From Methylorubrum thiocyanatum (lineage in GTDB: Bacteria > Pseudomonadota > Alphaproteobacteria > Rhizobiales > Beijerinckiaceae): a stretch of 64,000 nucleotides of DNA. The notes under the pieces were generated by a model. The model was not told where the DNA came from, did not search any database, and saw only the letters and a list, made by a program, of their open reading frames with translations. Within the stretch, counting starts at the first letter, position 1, and each line of letters begins with the position of its first letter. Both the position numbers and the translations under genes were made by a program. This document shows positions 37,172-46,856 of the stretch, one piece after another. Location of the stretch: positions 558,001-622,000 of the forward strand of contig JACJIB010000001.1 in NCBI GenBank assembly GCA_014138645.1. Reading direction: 5' to 3'.

Positions 37172-37540
37172 TTACTTCTTCTTGCCGGCGATCGGCTTCG
37201 CCTTGCCCTTGCGGGTGCGGGCGTTGGTGTGGGTGCGCTGGCCGCGGACCGGCAGCTGCTTGCGGTGACGCAGGCCGCGGTAGCAGCCGAGATCCATCAG
37301 GCGCTTGATGTTCATCGAGACTTCGCGGCGCAGATCGCCCTCGACGAGGTAATCGCGGTCGATGGTCTCGCGGATCTGGAGCACCTCGGCGTCGGTGAGC
37401 TGGTTCACGCGGCGCTCGGCCGGGATACCGACCTTCTCGGTGATCTCCTCGGCCTTCTTCGGGCCGATGCCGTGGATGTACTGGAGCGCGATGACGACGC
37501 GCTTGGCGGTCGGGATGTTGACGCCTGCGATACGGGCCAA
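37172..37540 (-). CDS. rpsM: Ribosomal protein S13
   Basis: A 122-residue 30S head protein: [39 protein letters not shown] and the tail [20 protein letters not shown]. It leads a transcript with its own promoter (37702-37730) and is separated from adk by a hairpin. Confidence 0.98.
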   Translation of the reverse strand: MARIAGVNIPTAKRVVIALQYIHGIGPKKAEEITEKVGIPAERRVNQLTDAEVLQIRETIDRDYLVEGDLRREVSMNIKRLMDLGCYRGLRHRKQLPVRGQRTHTNARTRKGKAKPIAGKKK

Positions 37541-37701
37541 GATGATCTCTCCATGGGACGGGCCATCCGCCCGTCAGCACACAAGGAAGACGCGCGTCCG
37601 GTGGAGGCCGGCCCCTGCGCGCCCGCCCGAAACGACAAATCGGTCCGCAAGCAGCCTCTCAGAGGTGCCCCGAACCACATCCCGCTTGGACGAAGGGGGT
37701 C

Positions 37702-37730
37702 CGCCTAGCGCGAGCCGCCCCCGTTGTCAA
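37702..37730 (-). promoter_or_regulatory. Promoter of the rpsM-rpsK-rpoA segment
   Basis: On the minus strand there is a perfect TTGACA (37730-37725), a 17-base spacer and TAGGCG (37707-37702). The predicted start near 37695 gives a leader of about 155 bases before rpsM. Confidence 0.55.
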
Positions 37731-37832
37731 CGCTTTGCAAACGGAATTGCGATCGACGCTTCGCCGCGCCGTCGGCAAGGCATTACGGGGCCTGGCATGA
37801 CGCGGCCGGGCATGAGGACGCCCGGCATGACA

Positions 37833-37863
37833 AAGCCCGCCCCGTCGGAACGGCAGCGGGCTT
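37833..37863 (-). terminator. Probable terminator after adk
   Basis: The arms 37833-37840 and 37856-37863 pair perfectly over 8 bp around a GC-rich loop. On the minus strand it follows adk by 27 bases. Confidence 0.5.
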
Positions 37864-37889
37864 CGCGGACATCACCGGAGAGAGACGTC

Positions 37890-38492
37890 TCAGGACGTCG
37901 CCTTCTCCCGGAACCCGTCGAGGAGGCCGGTCACGTCGCCGGTCACCTCGTCGATCGGCTTCATGCCGTCGATCTTCCGCAGGAGGCCGGTGCCGGCATA
38001 GTAGTCGGAGAGCGGCGCCGTCTGCCGCTTGTAGGCGTCGAGGCGGGTCTTGAAGACCTCCGGCGTGTCGTCCTTGCGCACCGGCTGTCCGCGGGCAGCG
38101 GTCTCCTCGGCGCGCTTGGCGATGCGGCCGACGAGGGCGTTCTCATCGACGACGAACTCGACCACCGCGTCGAGGGCGATGCCCTTCTCCGCCAGCATGG
38201 CGTCGAGGGCCTTGGCCTGCTCGACCGTGCGCGGGAAGCCGTCGAGGATGAAGCCGTCCCTGGCATCCGCCTCCTCGATGCGGTCGGCGACGATCCCGAC
38301 CACGACGGCGTCCGGCACGAGGCCGCCGCTCTCCATGATCGACTTCGCTTCCAGTCCGACCGGCGTCCCGGCGGCGACCGCAGCGCGCAGCATGTCGCCC
38401 GTCGACAATTGCGGAACGCGGTAGCGCTCCACGATACGCTCGGACTGCGTGCCCTTCCCCGCTCCCGGCGGTCCGAGCAGAATGATCCGCAT
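37890..38492 (-). CDS. adk: Adenylate kinase
   Basis: A 200-residue enzyme (ATP + AMP = 2 ADP). The P-loop [10 protein letters not shown] is at residues 7-16, [15 protein letters not shown] and [13 protein letters not shown] bind AMP, and [20 protein letters not shown] is the LID, of the short, zinc-free type. It lies after secY as in many alphaproteobacteria. Confidence 0.97.
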   Translation of the reverse strand: MRIILLGPPGAGKGTQSERIVERYRVPQLSTGDMLRAAVAAGTPVGLEAKSIMESGGLVPDAVVVGIVADRIEEADARDGFILDGFPRTVEQAKALDAMLAEKGIALDAVVEFVVDENALVGRIAKRAEETAARGQPVRKDDTPEVFKTRLDAYKRQTAPLSDYYAGTGLLRKIDGMKPIDEVTGDVTGLLDGFREKATS

Positions 38493-38634
38493 TGCGTCTC
38501 CCCGTCCTCAAGGCCCGGCGTCGGGCTCGTTCTTCATGGGCGGCGCGCCTGTCCTCTCAAGGACGCGCCATCGTCACACCGCTGTGATGCGCAATTCCAG
38601 GGCGCGCGTCCACCGAACCTTTGTCGAACGCCGT

Positions 38635-39978
38635 TCAACGGCGCCGGGTTGTCGAGGCGCCCCGCAGCTTCGCCTTCTTCACGAGGCCCTCGTACTGGTG
38701 GGCCATCAGGTGCCCGTGGATCTGTGCCACGGTGTCCATGGTGACGGAGACGACGATCAGGAGCGAGGTACCGCCGAAGCCGAGCGCCGCCGAGGTGTAG
38801 GAGGCTACGATCTCCGGCACGAGGCAGACGAAGGTGAGGTAGGCCGCGCCGATCACCGTGATGCGGGTCAGCACCTTGTCGATGAAGGCGGCGGTGCGCT
38901 CGCCGGGGCGGATGCCGGGGATGAAGCCGCCCTGCTTCTTCAGGTTGTCGGCGGTCTCCTGCGGATTGAAGACGATCGCTGTGTAGAAGAACGTGAAGAA
39001 GATGATCAGGCCGGCATAGGCGACCATGTAGAGCGGCCGGCCGTGGCCGAGATAGGCCGTGAGCGTCCCGAGGATGCCGGTCGAGCCCTGGTTCGCCGAG
39101 AAGCTCGCCACCGTGGTCGGCAGCAGCAGCAGCGAGGAGGCGAAGATCGGCGGGATCACGCCCGAGGTGTTGAGCTTGAGCGGCAGGAACGAGGACTGGC
39201 CCTCGTACATGCGGTTGCCGACCTGACGCTTGGGGTAGTTGATCAGGAGCCGGCGCTGGGCGCGCTCCATGAACACGATGAAGTAGATCAGCGCGACCGC
39301 CGCGACGGCGGCGCCGAGCAGGATGGCGGGCGAGAGCGCGCCGGTGCGGGTCAGCTCCAGGGCGCCGAAGATCGAAGCCGGCAGATGGGCGACGATGCCC
39401 GCGAAGATGATGAGCGAGGAGCCGTTGCCGATGCCGCGCGAGGTGATCTGCTCGCCGATCCACATCAGGAACAGCGTGCCGCCGGTCAGCGTCACGACGG
39501 TCGAGAGGATGAAGAACGGGCCCGGGTTGATGACCGCGTTCGAGCCCTGCAGGCCGAAGGCGATGCCCCAGGACTGGACCAGCGCCAGCACCACCGTGAG
39601 GTAGCGGGTGTACTGGTTGATGACCTTGCGGCCCGACTCGCCCTCCTTCTTCAGCGCCTCCAGGCTCGGCACCACCGAGGTGAGGAGCTGAACGATGATC
39701 GAGGCTGAGATGTAGGGCATGATGTTGAGCGCGAAGACCGCCATGCGCTCGACCGCGCCGCCCGAGAACATGTTGAACATGCCCAGCACGCCGCCGGCCT
39801 GGTTCTGGAAGTTCCGCGCGAACTGCTCGGGATCGATGCCGGGGATCGGGATGTAGGTGCCCAGCCGGAAGACGATGAGCGCGCCCAGGGTGAACCAGAT
39901 GCGCTTCTTGAGCTCGTCGGCCTTGGCGATGGCGCCGAAATTCAGGTTGGCGGCAAGCTGCTCGGCGGCTGAGGCCAT
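38635..39978 (-). CDS. secY: Protein translocase subunit SecY
   Basis: The 447-residue central channel of the Sec translocon, with ten membrane helices. Landmarks are FRLGTYIPIPGIDPEQF in TM1, MPYISASIIVQLLTSVVPSL in TM2, GIGNGSSLIIFAGIVAHLP in the cytoplasmic loop, and the C-terminal GTSLLIVVSVTMDTVAQIHG. It follows rplO in the spc operon. Confidence 0.98.
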   Translation of the reverse strand: MASAAEQLAANLNFGAIAKADELKKRIWFTLGALIVFRLGTYIPIPGIDPEQFARNFQNQAGGVLGMFNMFSGGAVERMAVFALNIMPYISASIIVQLLTSVVPSLEALKKEGESGRKVINQYTRYLTVVLALVQSWGIAFGLQGSNAVINPGPFFILSTVVTLTGGTLFLMWIGEQITSRGIGNGSSLIIFAGIVAHLPASIFGALELTRTGALSPAILLGAAVAAVALIYFIVFMERAQRRLLINYPKRQVGNRMYEGQSSFLPLKLNTSGVIPPIFASSLLLLPTTVASFSANQGSTGILGTLTAYLGHGRPLYMVAYAGLIIFFTFFYTAIVFNPQETADNLKKQGGFIPGIRPGERTAAFIDKVLTRITVIGAAYLTFVCLVPEIVASYTSAALGFGGTSLLIVVSVTMDTVAQIHGHLMAHQYEGLVKKAKLRGASTTRRR

Positions 39979-40033
39979 GTCATTGATCCCGGAAAATGCC
40001 GTCGGGACGCGTCTCGAGCGGTCCCTGAAAGCG

Positions 40034-40070
40034 GAAGCGGCGGCCGCGTGCGAGCACGGGCCGCCGCTTC
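40034..40070 (-). promoter_or_regulatory. Long hairpin between rplO and secY
   Basis: A 12-bp perfect stem (40034-40045 with 40059-40070) carries a 13-base loop that itself contains a small stem. It may attenuate or stabilise the message upstream of secY. Confidence 0.45.
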
Positions 40071-40092
40071 GGCGTTCGACTTAATCGTGGTG

Positions 40093-40602
40093 TCAGGCGG
40101 ACGCAACCGCGCCTTCCGACGCGCCGCGATGGGCGACGCCGGCGGCGAAGGTCGTGGTCACCGAGCCGCCGGCCTTCTCGACGGCCTCGACGGCCGACTT
40201 GGAGGCGCGGGTGACCTCGAAGCTGAGCTTCGCGGTCAGCTCGCCGACGCCGAGCAGCTTCACGCCGTCACGGGCGCGGGCGATGATGCCGGCCTTGACC
40301 AGCGCATCGACCGTCACGGGGGCGTTGGCGTCGAGCTTGCCGGCATCCACCGCCGCCTGGACGCGACCGAGGTTCACCTCGTTCAGGTCGTGGGCGTGGA
40401 TGTTGTTGAAGCCACGCTTCGGCAGGCGACGATGCAGCGGCATCTGGCCGCCCTCGAAGCCCTTGATGGACACGCCGGTGCGGGCCTTCTGACCCTTCAC
40501 GCCGCGTCCACCGGTCTTGCCCTTGCCGGAGCCGATGCCTCGGCCGACGCGCATCCGGTTCTTGGTCGCGCCTTCGTTGTCGCGGATCTCGTTGAGCTTC
40601 AT
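40093..40602 (-). CDS. rplO: Ribosomal protein L15
   Basis: A 169-residue protein: [40 protein letters not shown] and the [17 protein letters not shown] block are diagnostic. A short alphaproteobacterial C-terminal tail follows. Confidence 0.97.
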   Translation of the reverse strand: MKLNEIRDNEGATKNRMRVGRGIGSGKGKTGGRGVKGQKARTGVSIKGFEGGQMPLHRRLPKRGFNNIHAHDLNEVNLGRVQAAVDAGKLDANAPVTVDALVKAGIIARARDGVKLLGVGELTAKLSFEVTRASKSAVEAVEKAGGSVTTTFAAGVAHRGASEGAVASA

Positions 40603-40615
40603 GGTGGAGCCCTCC

Positions 40616-40810
40616 TCACGCCGCGGCGTCGTCGAGGACGCGCACGAGGTGCGCGACCTTGCGGATCATGCCGCGAACCGAGGGAGTGTCCTCCAGCTCG
40701 GAGACGCGGTGCAGCTTGTTCAGCTTGAGGCCGATCAGCGTCGCGCGCTGGGAGGCCTCGCGGCGGATCGGCGAGCCGATCTGCTCGATGCGGACAGTCT
40801 TGGTTGCCAT
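40616..40810 (-). CDS. rpmD: Ribosomal protein L30
   Basis: A 64-residue protein: [20 protein letters not shown] and [20 protein letters not shown] match L30. It is 11 bases after rpsE. Confidence 0.96.
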   Translation of the reverse strand: MATKTVRIEQIGSPIRREASQRATLIGLKLNKLHRVSELEDTPSVRGMIRKVAHLVRVLDDAAA

Positions 40811-40821
40811 GCTGCCCTCCC

Positions 40822-41400
40822 TTACGCGACGGCCGCGTCGGAGGTGTCGGCCGGGTCGGCGTCACGGCGACGGGCCTGGAGGGCCGACACCTTGAGACCG
40901 CGACGGGCCGCGACCGAGCGCGGGCTGTCCTCGTTCTTGAGCGCGTCGAAGGTGGCGCGCACGAGGTTGTAGGGGTTGGAGGAGCCGAGCGACTTGGCGA
41001 CGACGTCCTGCATGCCGAGCGTCTCGAAGACGGCGCGCATCGGGCCGCCGGCGATGATGCCGGTACCCTGCGGCGCCGCGCGGAGAATGACCTTGCCGGC
41101 GCCGTGACGTCCGTTGACGTCGTGGTGCAGGGTGCGGCCCTCGCGGAGCGACACACGGATCAGACCGCGCTTGGCGGCTTCCGTCGCCTTGCGGATCGCC
41201 TCCGGCACCTCACGGGCCTTGCCGTGGCCGAAGCCGACGCGGCCCTTCTGGTCGCCGACGACGACGAGGGCGGCGAAGCCGAAGCGGCGGCCACCCTTCA
41301 CAACCTTGGCGACGCGGTTGATGTGGACGAGCTTGTCCACGAACTCGCTGTCGCGCTCCTCGCGGTCGTCGCGGCGACGACCCTCGCGTTCACGTGCCAT
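40822..41400 (-). CDS. rpsE: Ribosomal protein S5
   Basis: A 192-residue protein at the decoding site: [40 protein letters not shown] and [15 protein letters not shown]. The basic N-terminus ([19 protein letters not shown]) is an extension common in Rhizobiales. Confidence 0.97.
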   Translation of the reverse strand: MAREREGRRRDDREERDSEFVDKLVHINRVAKVVKGGRRFGFAALVVVGDQKGRVGFGHGKAREVPEAIRKATEAAKRGLIRVSLREGRTLHHDVNGRHGAGKVILRAAPQGTGIIAGGPMRAVFETLGMQDVVAKSLGSSNPYNLVRATFDALKNEDSPRSVAARRGLKVSALQARRRDADPADTSDAAVA

Positions 41401-41426
41401 ATTCTTTTCCCGTTATCTCACTGACG

Positions 41427-41480
41427 CGGGCCGGAACGGCCCGCTCGCTCGATGTGCGTCCCTCCCCGCGAGGGGAGGGA
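41427..41480 (-). promoter_or_regulatory. Two hairpins between rplR and rpsE
   Basis: The stem 41427-41432/41438-41443 lies next to a perfect 9-bp stem 41459-41467/41472-41480 capped by a GCGA tetraloop. They fill most of the 90-base gap, much longer than the other gaps in this operon. Confidence 0.4.
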
Positions 41481-41490
41481 CCATGGCGTC

Positions 41491-41853
41491 TTAGAAGTCG
41501 AGACCACCCTCACGGGCGGCGTCGGCGAGAGCCTTGACGCGGCCGTGGAAGATGTAGCCCGAGCGGTCGAAGACGACCTTGGTGACGCCCGCGGCCTTGG
41601 CGCGCTCGGCGACGAGCTTGCCCACCGCCTCGGCCGCCGCCTTGTCGGCACCGGTCTTGAGGCTGGCCTTGAGATCCTTGTCGAGGCTGGACGCGGCCGC
41701 GAGCGTGCGGCCCACGGCGTCGTCGATGACCTGGACGTAGATCTGCTTGGACGAGCGGAACACCGACAGCCGCGGACGGCCGTTGGCGGTGGCTTTGAGG
41801 GCCCGACGGACCCGCGCCTTGCGGCGCAGGAGGGCTTCGTTCTTGTTCGACAT
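41491..41853 (-). CDS. rplR: Ribosomal protein L18
   Basis: A 120-residue 5S rRNA-binding protein: [20 protein letters not shown] and the end [20 protein letters not shown]. It is 12 bases from rplF. Confidence 0.97.
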   Translation of the reverse strand: MSNKNEALLRRKARVRRALKATANGRPRLSVFRSSKQIYVQVIDDAVGRTLAAASSLDKDLKASLKTGADKAAAEAVGKLVAERAKAAGVTKVVFDRSGYIFHGRVKALADAAREGGLDF

Positions 41854-41865
41854 GAATCGCCCTCC

Positions 41866-42399
41866 TTACTTCTTCTTGCCTTCCTTGCGGAAGATGAACT
41901 CGCCAGCGTACTTCACGCCCTTGCCCTTATAGGGCTCGGGACCGCGGTACTCGCGAATCTCCGCCGCGACCTGACCGACGCGCTGCCGGTCGATGCCCGA
42001 CACCACGATCTCCGTGGGCTTGGGCGTCACGATGGTGATGCCGGCCGGGATCTCGTACTCGATGTCGTGGCTGTAGCCGAGCGAGAGCTTGAGCGCCTTG
42101 CCGGCCATCGCAGCGCGGTAGCCGACGCCGGTGATCTCCAGCTTCTTCTCGAAGCCCTTGGAGACGCCCTCGACGAGGTTCGCCACCTGGGCGCGCGAGG
42201 TGCCCCACAGGGAGCGGGCCTGCTTCGACTGGTCCTTGGGCTGCACCGAGACGGCGCCGTCCTTGAACTCCACGATGACCTGGGGCGGGACGACGAACTG
42301 GAGTTCGCCCTTCGAGCCCTTCATCTTCACCGTCTGACCCGTAACCGTGGCGGTGACGCCGGACGGGACGGGGACGGGCTTCTTGCCTACGCGAGACAT
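41866..42399 (-). CDS. rplF: Ribosomal protein L6
   Basis: A 177-residue protein starting at ATG 42399 ([19 protein letters not shown]); the longer open frame upstream only shadows rps[21 protein letters not shown] and the end [20 protein letters not shown] are diagnostic. Confidence 0.97.
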   Translation of the reverse strand: MSRVGKKPVPVPSGVTATVTGQTVKMKGSKGELQFVVPPQVIVEFKDGAVSVQPKDQSKQARSLWGTSRAQVANLVEGVSKGFEKKLEITGVGYRAAMAGKALKLSLGYSHDIEYEIPAGITIVTPKPTEIVVSGIDRQRVGQVAAEIREYRGPEPYKGKGVKYAGEFIFRKEGKKK

Positions 42400-42415
42400 G
42401 TCGCTGTCCTCCGGA

Positions 42416-42811
42416 TCAGAACACCTTGCAGAGCACTTCACCGCCGACGTTGCGCTCGCGCGCCTCGTGATCGGCCATGACGCCCTGCGGGGTCGAGATG
42501 ATGGTGACGCCGAGGCCGTCGGCGACTCGCGGCAGCTCGCCAACCGACGAGTAGACGCGGCGGCCGGGCTTCGACACGCGCTTGATCTCCCGGATGACCG
42601 GGCGACCGTCGTAGTACTTGAGCTCGATCGCGAACTCGGTGCGGCCGTTGCCGAGGTCCTGCACCGCGTAGTCGCGGATGTAGCCCTCGGACTTCAGCAC
42701 GTCGAGGACCGAGGCGCGCAGGCGCGAGCCGGGGGTCTGGACGACGTTGCGGCGACGGCTCTGGCCGTTGCGGATGCGGGTGAGCATATCACCCACGGGA
42801 TCGTTCACCAT
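42416..42811 (-). CDS. rpsH: Ribosomal protein S8
   Basis: A 131-residue 16S rRNA-binding protein: [20 protein letters not shown] and the end [20 protein letters not shown]. In enterobacteria S8 represses the spc operon. Confidence 0.97.
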   Translation of the reverse strand: MVNDPVGDMLTRIRNGQSRRRNVVQTPGSRLRASVLDVLKSEGYIRDYAVQDLGNGRTEFAIELKYYDGRPVIREIKRVSKPGRRVYSSVGELPRVADGLGVTIISTPQGVMADHEARERNVGGEVLCKVF

Positions 42812-42823
42812 GGATGCCTCCCC

Positions 42824-43129
42824 TTACCAGCTGGACTTCACGAGACCGGGGATGAGGCCCCGGTTGCCGAGCTCGCGCAGAGCGACGCGCGAGATGCCGA
42901 GCTTACGGTAGTAGGCCCGCGGACGGCCGGTCATCTCGCAGCGGTTGCGGATGCGGGTGGCCGACGAGTTGCGCGGCAGTTCCGCGAGCTTCAGGCGCGC
43001 CTCGAAGCGCTCCTCCATCTCGCGGGACTCATCGTTGGCGATGGCGAGGAGGGCCTTACGCTTCTCGGCGAAGCGCTTCACCAGCTCCTTGCGGTGGTTG
43101 TTCTTCTCGACTGAGCTTTTCTTAGCCAT
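42824..43129 (-). CDS. rpsN: Ribosomal protein S14
   Basis: A 101-residue protein of the zinc-free (C-minus) class: [20 protein letters not shown], with no CXXC pairs. It starts [20 protein letters not shown]. Confidence 0.97.
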   Translation of the reverse strand: MAKKSSVEKNNHRKELVKRFAEKRKALLAIANDESREMEERFEARLKLAELPRNSSATRIRNRCEMTGRPRAYYRKLGISRVALRELGNRGLIPGLVKSSW

Positions 43130-43171
43130 GTCTTTCTCCAGTGTCCGCGTCTAAGCGACGAAAGCCGCCGC

Positions 43172-43738
43172 TTACTGCCGGAACGGGAACTTGAAGTGGG
43201 CGAGGAGAGCCTTGGCCTCTTCGTCCGTGGTGGCGCTCGTCTGGACGACGATGTCCATGCCCCAGGTCTGCTCCGCCTTGTCGTAGGAGATCTCCGGGAA
43301 CACGAGGTGCTCCTTGAGGCCCATGGCGTAGTTGCCGCGGCCGTCGAAGGAACGCGGGTTCAGGCCGCGGAAGTCGCGAACGCGCGGCAGCGCGATCGTG
43401 ATCAGGCGGTCCATGAACTCGTACATGCGGGCCTTGCGCAGGGTCACCTTGCAGCCGATCGGCATGCCCTCGCGGACCTTGAAGGTCGCGATCGCCTTGC
43501 GGGCGCGGGTGATGACCGGCTTCTGGCCGGCGATGAGCGCGAGGTCGCCCGCCGCAACGGTGGCCTTCTTCGAGTCCGCGGTGGACTCGCCGACGCCCAT
43601 GTTGATGACGATCTTCTCGATCTGCGGGACCTGCATCGGGTTCTTGTACCCGAACTGCTCGATCAGCTTCTGCCGGACGACCTCGTCGTAGTGCTTGCGC
43701 AGACGCGGGACGTAGGCGTTCTTGTCGGCCTCAGCCAT
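43172..43738 (-). CDS. rplE: Ribosomal protein L5
   Basis: A 188-residue 5S rRNA-binding protein: [37 protein letters not shown] and [18 protein letters not shown]. Its start overlaps the rplX end by eight bases. Confidence 0.97.
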   Translation of the reverse strand: MAEADKNAYVPRLRKHYDEVVRQKLIEQFGYKNPMQVPQIEKIVINMGVGESTADSKKATVAAGDLALIAGQKPVITRARKAIATFKVREGMPIGCKVTLRKARMYEFMDRLITIALPRVRDFRGLNPRSFDGRGNYAMGLKEHLVFPEISYDKAEQTWGMDIVVQTSATTDEEAKALLAHFKFPFRQ

Positions 43739-44045
43739 CGATCTGATCCCCCGTGGTCTTGGCGAACCGGACCTTGCGTCCGTCTTCGAGGATGCGGAAA
43801 CCCACGCGGGTCGGCTTGCCGTTCACGTCCTGGAACGCGAGGTTGGAGAGCTGGATCGCAGCCTCCTTCGAGATGATCCCGCCCTCGGCGTTCTGCGTCT
43901 GCTTCTGGTGCTTCTTGACCAGGTTGACGCCGCGCACGAAGGCCTTGCCGTCCTTCGGCAGGACTTGGATGACCTCGCCGGAGCGACCCGCGTCGCGACC
44001 GGTGAGGACGACGACCGTGTCGCCCTTCTTGATCTTGGCGGCCAT
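43731..44045 (-). CDS. rplX: Ribosomal protein L24
   Basis: A 104-residue assembly-initiator protein: [20 protein letters not shown] and [20 protein letters not shown] 44045 shares a base with the rplN stop (TGATG); the GTG codon just upstream lies inside rplN. Confidence 0.97.
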   Translation of the reverse strand: MAAKIKKGDTVVVLTGRDAGRSGEVIQVLPKDGKAFVRGVNLVKKHQKQTQNAEGGIISKEAAIQLSNLAFQDVNGKPTRVGFRILEDGRKVRFAKTTGDQIDG

Positions 44046-44413
44046 CACAGCACCTCAGGAGCGAGCGAGATGATCTTCATGTGGTTGCGGGCGCGCAGCT
44101 CGCGCGGCACCGGCCCGAAGATACGGGTGCCGACCGGCTCCTTCTGATTGTTGATCAGAACGGCGGCGTTCTTGTCGAAGCGGATCACCGAACCGTCGGC
44201 GCGCTTCACGTCCTTGGCCGTGCGCACGACGACCGCCTTCATGACGTCGCCCTTCTTCACGCGGCCGCGCGGGATCGCCTCCTTGACGGAGACGACGATG
44301 ATGTCGCCGACGCCGGCATACTTGCGCTTCGACCCGCCGAGCACCTTGATGCACATCACACGGCGCGCACCCGAATTGTCGGCGACGTCCAGATTCGTCT
44401 GCATCTGGATCAC
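44045..44413 (-). CDS. rplN: Ribosomal protein L14 (first gene of the inverted spc segment)
   Basis: A 122-residue protein: [20 protein letters not shown] and [20 protein letters not shown]. It normally follows rpsQ directly; here it heads a minus-strand transcript and must have its own promoter upstream (candidate at 44600-44628). Confidence 0.97.
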   Translation of the reverse strand: MIQMQTNLDVADNSGARRVMCIKVLGGSKRKYAGVGDIIVVSVKEAIPRGRVKKGDVMKAVVVRTAKDVKRADGSVIRFDKNAAVLINNQKEPVGTRIFGPVPRELRARNHMKIISLAPEVL

Positions 44414-44599
44414 GGGAGTGACCTTTCCTTGTTTCAGGCGGGTTTCCGCACACGGACGGTATTGCCCGGCGGACGACGCCTGATGGGGATCTGATGTCCC
44501 CGGCTCATGTGAGAGACCGCGCTATCGGCGTGGGAACGCCGGCGCGGTCACCGCGTACGAAGGGATGCGAACATCCCAAGGACTGTCGCGAAGGCGTGC

Positions 44600-44628
44600 C
44601 CGATACTACGGACGCGGCCGGTGTGCAA
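44600..44628 (-). promoter_or_regulatory. Candidate promoter for rplN and the spc genes
   Basis: On the minus strand, TTGCAC (44628-44623), a 17-base spacer and TATCGG (44605-44600) lie about 190 bases before rplN. The match is moderate, but a promoter is required in this gap. Confidence 0.35.
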
Positions 44629-44734
44629 GCCTTTGAGCGGCAATTCGTGCCGGGACGGCGCGGTCCGGCGGCACGGCGACGTCGCAGAATAACGGCGCAG
44701 GATCAGGCCGCGCGCGGACGGCAGGCGCAGGGGC

Positions 44735-44762
44735 GCGAAGGCAGTGGTGCGAAGGCAGTGGT
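44735..44762. repeat. Two tandem copies of a 14-bp unit
   Basis: GCGAAGGCAGTGGT occurs twice head to tail and is followed by the start of a third copy (GCGA). It lies near the right junction of the inverted ribosomal segment. Confidence 0.7.
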
Positions 44763-44815
44763 GCGAGGGGCGGGGCGATCCGCGTCGCCTTGCGGAAGCG
44801 GATCGCCTGACGGGG

Positions 44816-45112
44816 TCAGCAGCCCCGGCAGATCGAGCCCATGGTCTTGTTCATCTTCGCGTCCCAGGCCTTGTCGCGGGCCTGGGCGGCCCGCTGGGCC
44901 TTGAGCATCTGATCCTGGGAGACCGGCGCGACCTCTCCCTGCGGGAGGCCGGGTGCCGGTGGCTTGGTCTGGCCCGTCGCGGTGACGGTGCGCCCGGTCG
45001 GGGTGAGCCGGCTGTCACCGGTGTCCTGGGCGCGGGCCGGAATGGCGGCAACGGACCCGATCAGCAGGAGGCCGGCGAAGAGGGGGGTGGAGACGGCGAT
45101 CGGACGACGCAT
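44816..45112 (-). CDS. Small secreted hypothetical protein
   Basis: A 98-residue protein with a signal peptide (MRRPIAVSTPLFAGLLLIGS, cut near IPARAQ). The mature part is short and polar, with a helix QDQMLKAQRAAQARDKAWDA and a C-terminal SICRGC bearing two cysteines. ATG 45112 has AGGGA upstream; the longer frame has no signal peptide at its own start. I do not recognise the family; a periplasmic location is likely. Confidence 0.65.
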   Translation of the reverse strand: MRRPIAVSTPLFAGLLLIGSVAAIPARAQDTGDSRLTPTGRTVTATGQTKPPAPGLPQGEVAPVSQDQMLKAQRAAQARDKAWDAKMNKTMGSICRGC

Positions 45113-45389
45113 GACTTCCCTGTCACTCCCTGGCGCGCAGTCCCCGATGCGGACCGCTGGCGCGGGGAAGGGCATTCCGAGGGCGTATCGCGAGGCGCCA
45201 TCGCGGCCCCCACTGCCCGCGCCTGCCTACCCGCGCGCCTGATCGGCATAGGTGGCACCGGACCGGGCCGACCGCAAGCGGAGCGGCGGCGTGCCGCCGG
45301 CTCCCGTGCAAACAAGCAGGCGGGGCCCGGTCCTCGGGCGAGGGCGACGACGGTCTGAGGTGAAGACGCGAGCCGGTCGCGGCCTCGTC

Positions 45390-45923
45390 TCAGCGCGTCT
45401 CGGGCTGGGCGTCGGCTACGGTGCTGGCCTTCGAGTAGCTCGTCCGCGGCCGCCCAGTCGGGTCCTCGAAGGAACCCGCCCACAGGCCGAGGCGCTTGCC
45501 CCAGGCGACGGTCTCGGCGCCGACATAGGTCGCCTTCTCGCCGCGTTCGGCCATGACGAGGCCCTTCTCCGCCATCCAGGCGCTCAGGTCTTCCTTGTCC
45601 CGGTGGCAGACGGAGAGGGCGCGGCCGTAGGCGTCGGTCTCGCGGATCTGACAGGTGACGCTCGCGTCCCGCAGATGGGCGGCGAGCGCCTGGGCCGAGT
45701 GGGCGCCGCAGGCGTAGCTCTGGCCCTTGGCGTTCAGGCAGGTCTGCTTGAGGCCCGGCGCTGCCACCCCGTAGAGGCCCACGACGCGACCGCTTACCAC
45801 CAGCGTGTCGCCGCTCAGGACGCGTGGCCGTCCACTCACGCTCTCGCCGGCCTGGGCTGGTCCGACGGCCCCGGTCGCGGCAAGGACGATGAGGCTGAGG
45901 CCGAGAAATCCCGTTCGTCTCAT
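45390..45923 (-). CDS. Secreted thermonuclease-like (SNase fold) protein
   Basis: A 177-residue protein with a signal peptide (MRRTGFLGLSLIVLAATGAV, cut near GPAQA). The domain resembles staphylococcal nuclease: RVLSGDTLVVSGRVVGLYGV, then ALAAHLRDASVTCQIRETDA and YGRALSVCHRDKEDLSAWMA. Compared with active nucleases, the usual catalytic Arg at the end of the R-L-x-G-I-D-A/P motif is replaced in GLYGVAAPGL, while DAYGR is kept. Activity on nucleic acid is therefore doubtful. The ATG is chosen for the signal peptide; the ribosome site is weak. Confidence 0.7.
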   Translation of the reverse strand: MRRTGFLGLSLIVLAATGAVGPAQAGESVSGRPRVLSGDTLVVSGRVVGLYGVAAPGLKQTCLNAKGQSYACGAHSAQALAAHLRDASVTCQIRETDAYGRALSVCHRDKEDLSAWMAEKGLVMAERGEKATYVGAETVAWGKRLGLWAGSFEDPTGRPRTSYSKASTVADAQPETR

Positions 45924-46856
45924 CCAAACACCATGGGTTTTCGACGCTGACCCGTGGAGGCACCGGCCGATCGCTCGGCCAAGGACGCCCACGTGTCGTG
46001 TCTCTCACGTGCTGACGCCGTACCCGATCCCCGCGCCCGAACGGGCGCCGTCGGGGCAACGAGCGTCTGTCGAAAACCCTAAAGCATGGCTTATGCCCTT
46101 TTCGTGGCCGGCCGCATGCCGCGGCGTCATGCCGGAGCCGCACCCTCCGCCGCAGGCCGGTGCGCGTCCCGCCCGCGCCGGCCGGCGTTTCAGCGGAGCG
46201 CGGCCGTCGCGGAGCCCCGGGCTCGGAATCGTGCCGGCCACCCCTGGCGGGACCATGGGCGAGCCCTATCCTCTGCCGCGCCGGTTGGTTCGTCCGCCGG
46301 TCGCCCGCGCCCACCGGACGGCGATGCCCCCAAACCGTTCGGCGGGCGCGAGCGTAGCAAGCCGTCATCCCGCGTGCCGGCCGCTTCCGCGGAGACCTCC
46401 TGTCCCTGGCCGGGCTCCGCGGCGCCGGAATGGCCACCTCGCCCGACTGACACCGTCATCTAGCGCACCACCCGTCCCGTGCCGCCCTTGGCGAAATGCC
46501 GGGTCAGGCGTCGACGGGCCCAAGAGGGCAGGTGTTCGAAATCAATCATGGCCGCTGCCGTTACTGACCTTCGCCTCGCGATCCGGGGCGCAAGAGCAGA
46601 TCGGTGGCGAGTGTGAAGGCATCAAGGCGCAACGAAGGGCGATCTGACAAGGTTTCGTGCAGGATCGTGGCGGCGCCTCCGTGGGCGGATCCCGGACGGG
46701 CCGGCCGAATCGAGCGTTCCGTGGCCGTCCCCGACCGGAATCATCGAAGAGGGCGCCGCCGAAACGATCCGCGCCTCCGAACGGGACCGGGGCGGCGGGG
46801 GTTGGCGGAAGGGCAGGGGGGCGTCGTGCGCCCCCGGGACGAGGAGGAGTCGCGCG
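45924..46856. other. About 930 bases without a convincing gene
   Basis: Several open frames exist on both strands, but they are Arg/Pro/Gly-rich as expected from random GC-rich DNA and lack ribosome sites. I see no RNA gene. It is one of the longest gene-free stretches in the window. Confidence 0.5.

Larger units (their letters stand above)
37541..37889. other. Gap between adk and rpsM
   Basis: These 349 bases hold no gene. They contain the adk terminator (37833-37863), the rpsM promoter (37702-37730) and several copies of a GGCATGA motif between about 37795 and 37830. Confidence 0.5.
27851..44460. other. Segment carrying the spc and alpha genes in reverse orientation
   Basis: The S10 genes run on the plus strand up to rpsQ, whereas rplN through rplQ run on the minus strand. 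The standard order rpsQ-rplN is therefore broken, and the downstream half is flipped with about 6 kb of unrelated genes at its far end. Flipping this block back would restore the usual order. The boundaries are only known to lie within 27.8-28.2 kb and 44.4-44.8 kb. Confidence 0.7.
44414..44815. other. Right junction of the inverted segment
   Basis: These 402 bases contain no gene. They hold the candidate rplN promoter, a 14-bp tandem repeat (44735-44762) and a hairpin (44775-44783 with 44798-44806) that may terminate the gene ending at 44816. Confidence 0.5.

Noticed and set aside
27795..44815. Transposon ends or inverted repeats at the two inversion junctions
   Set aside because: Reading both junction regions by eye shows no shared repeat longer than about 9 bases; a computed alignment would be decisive.
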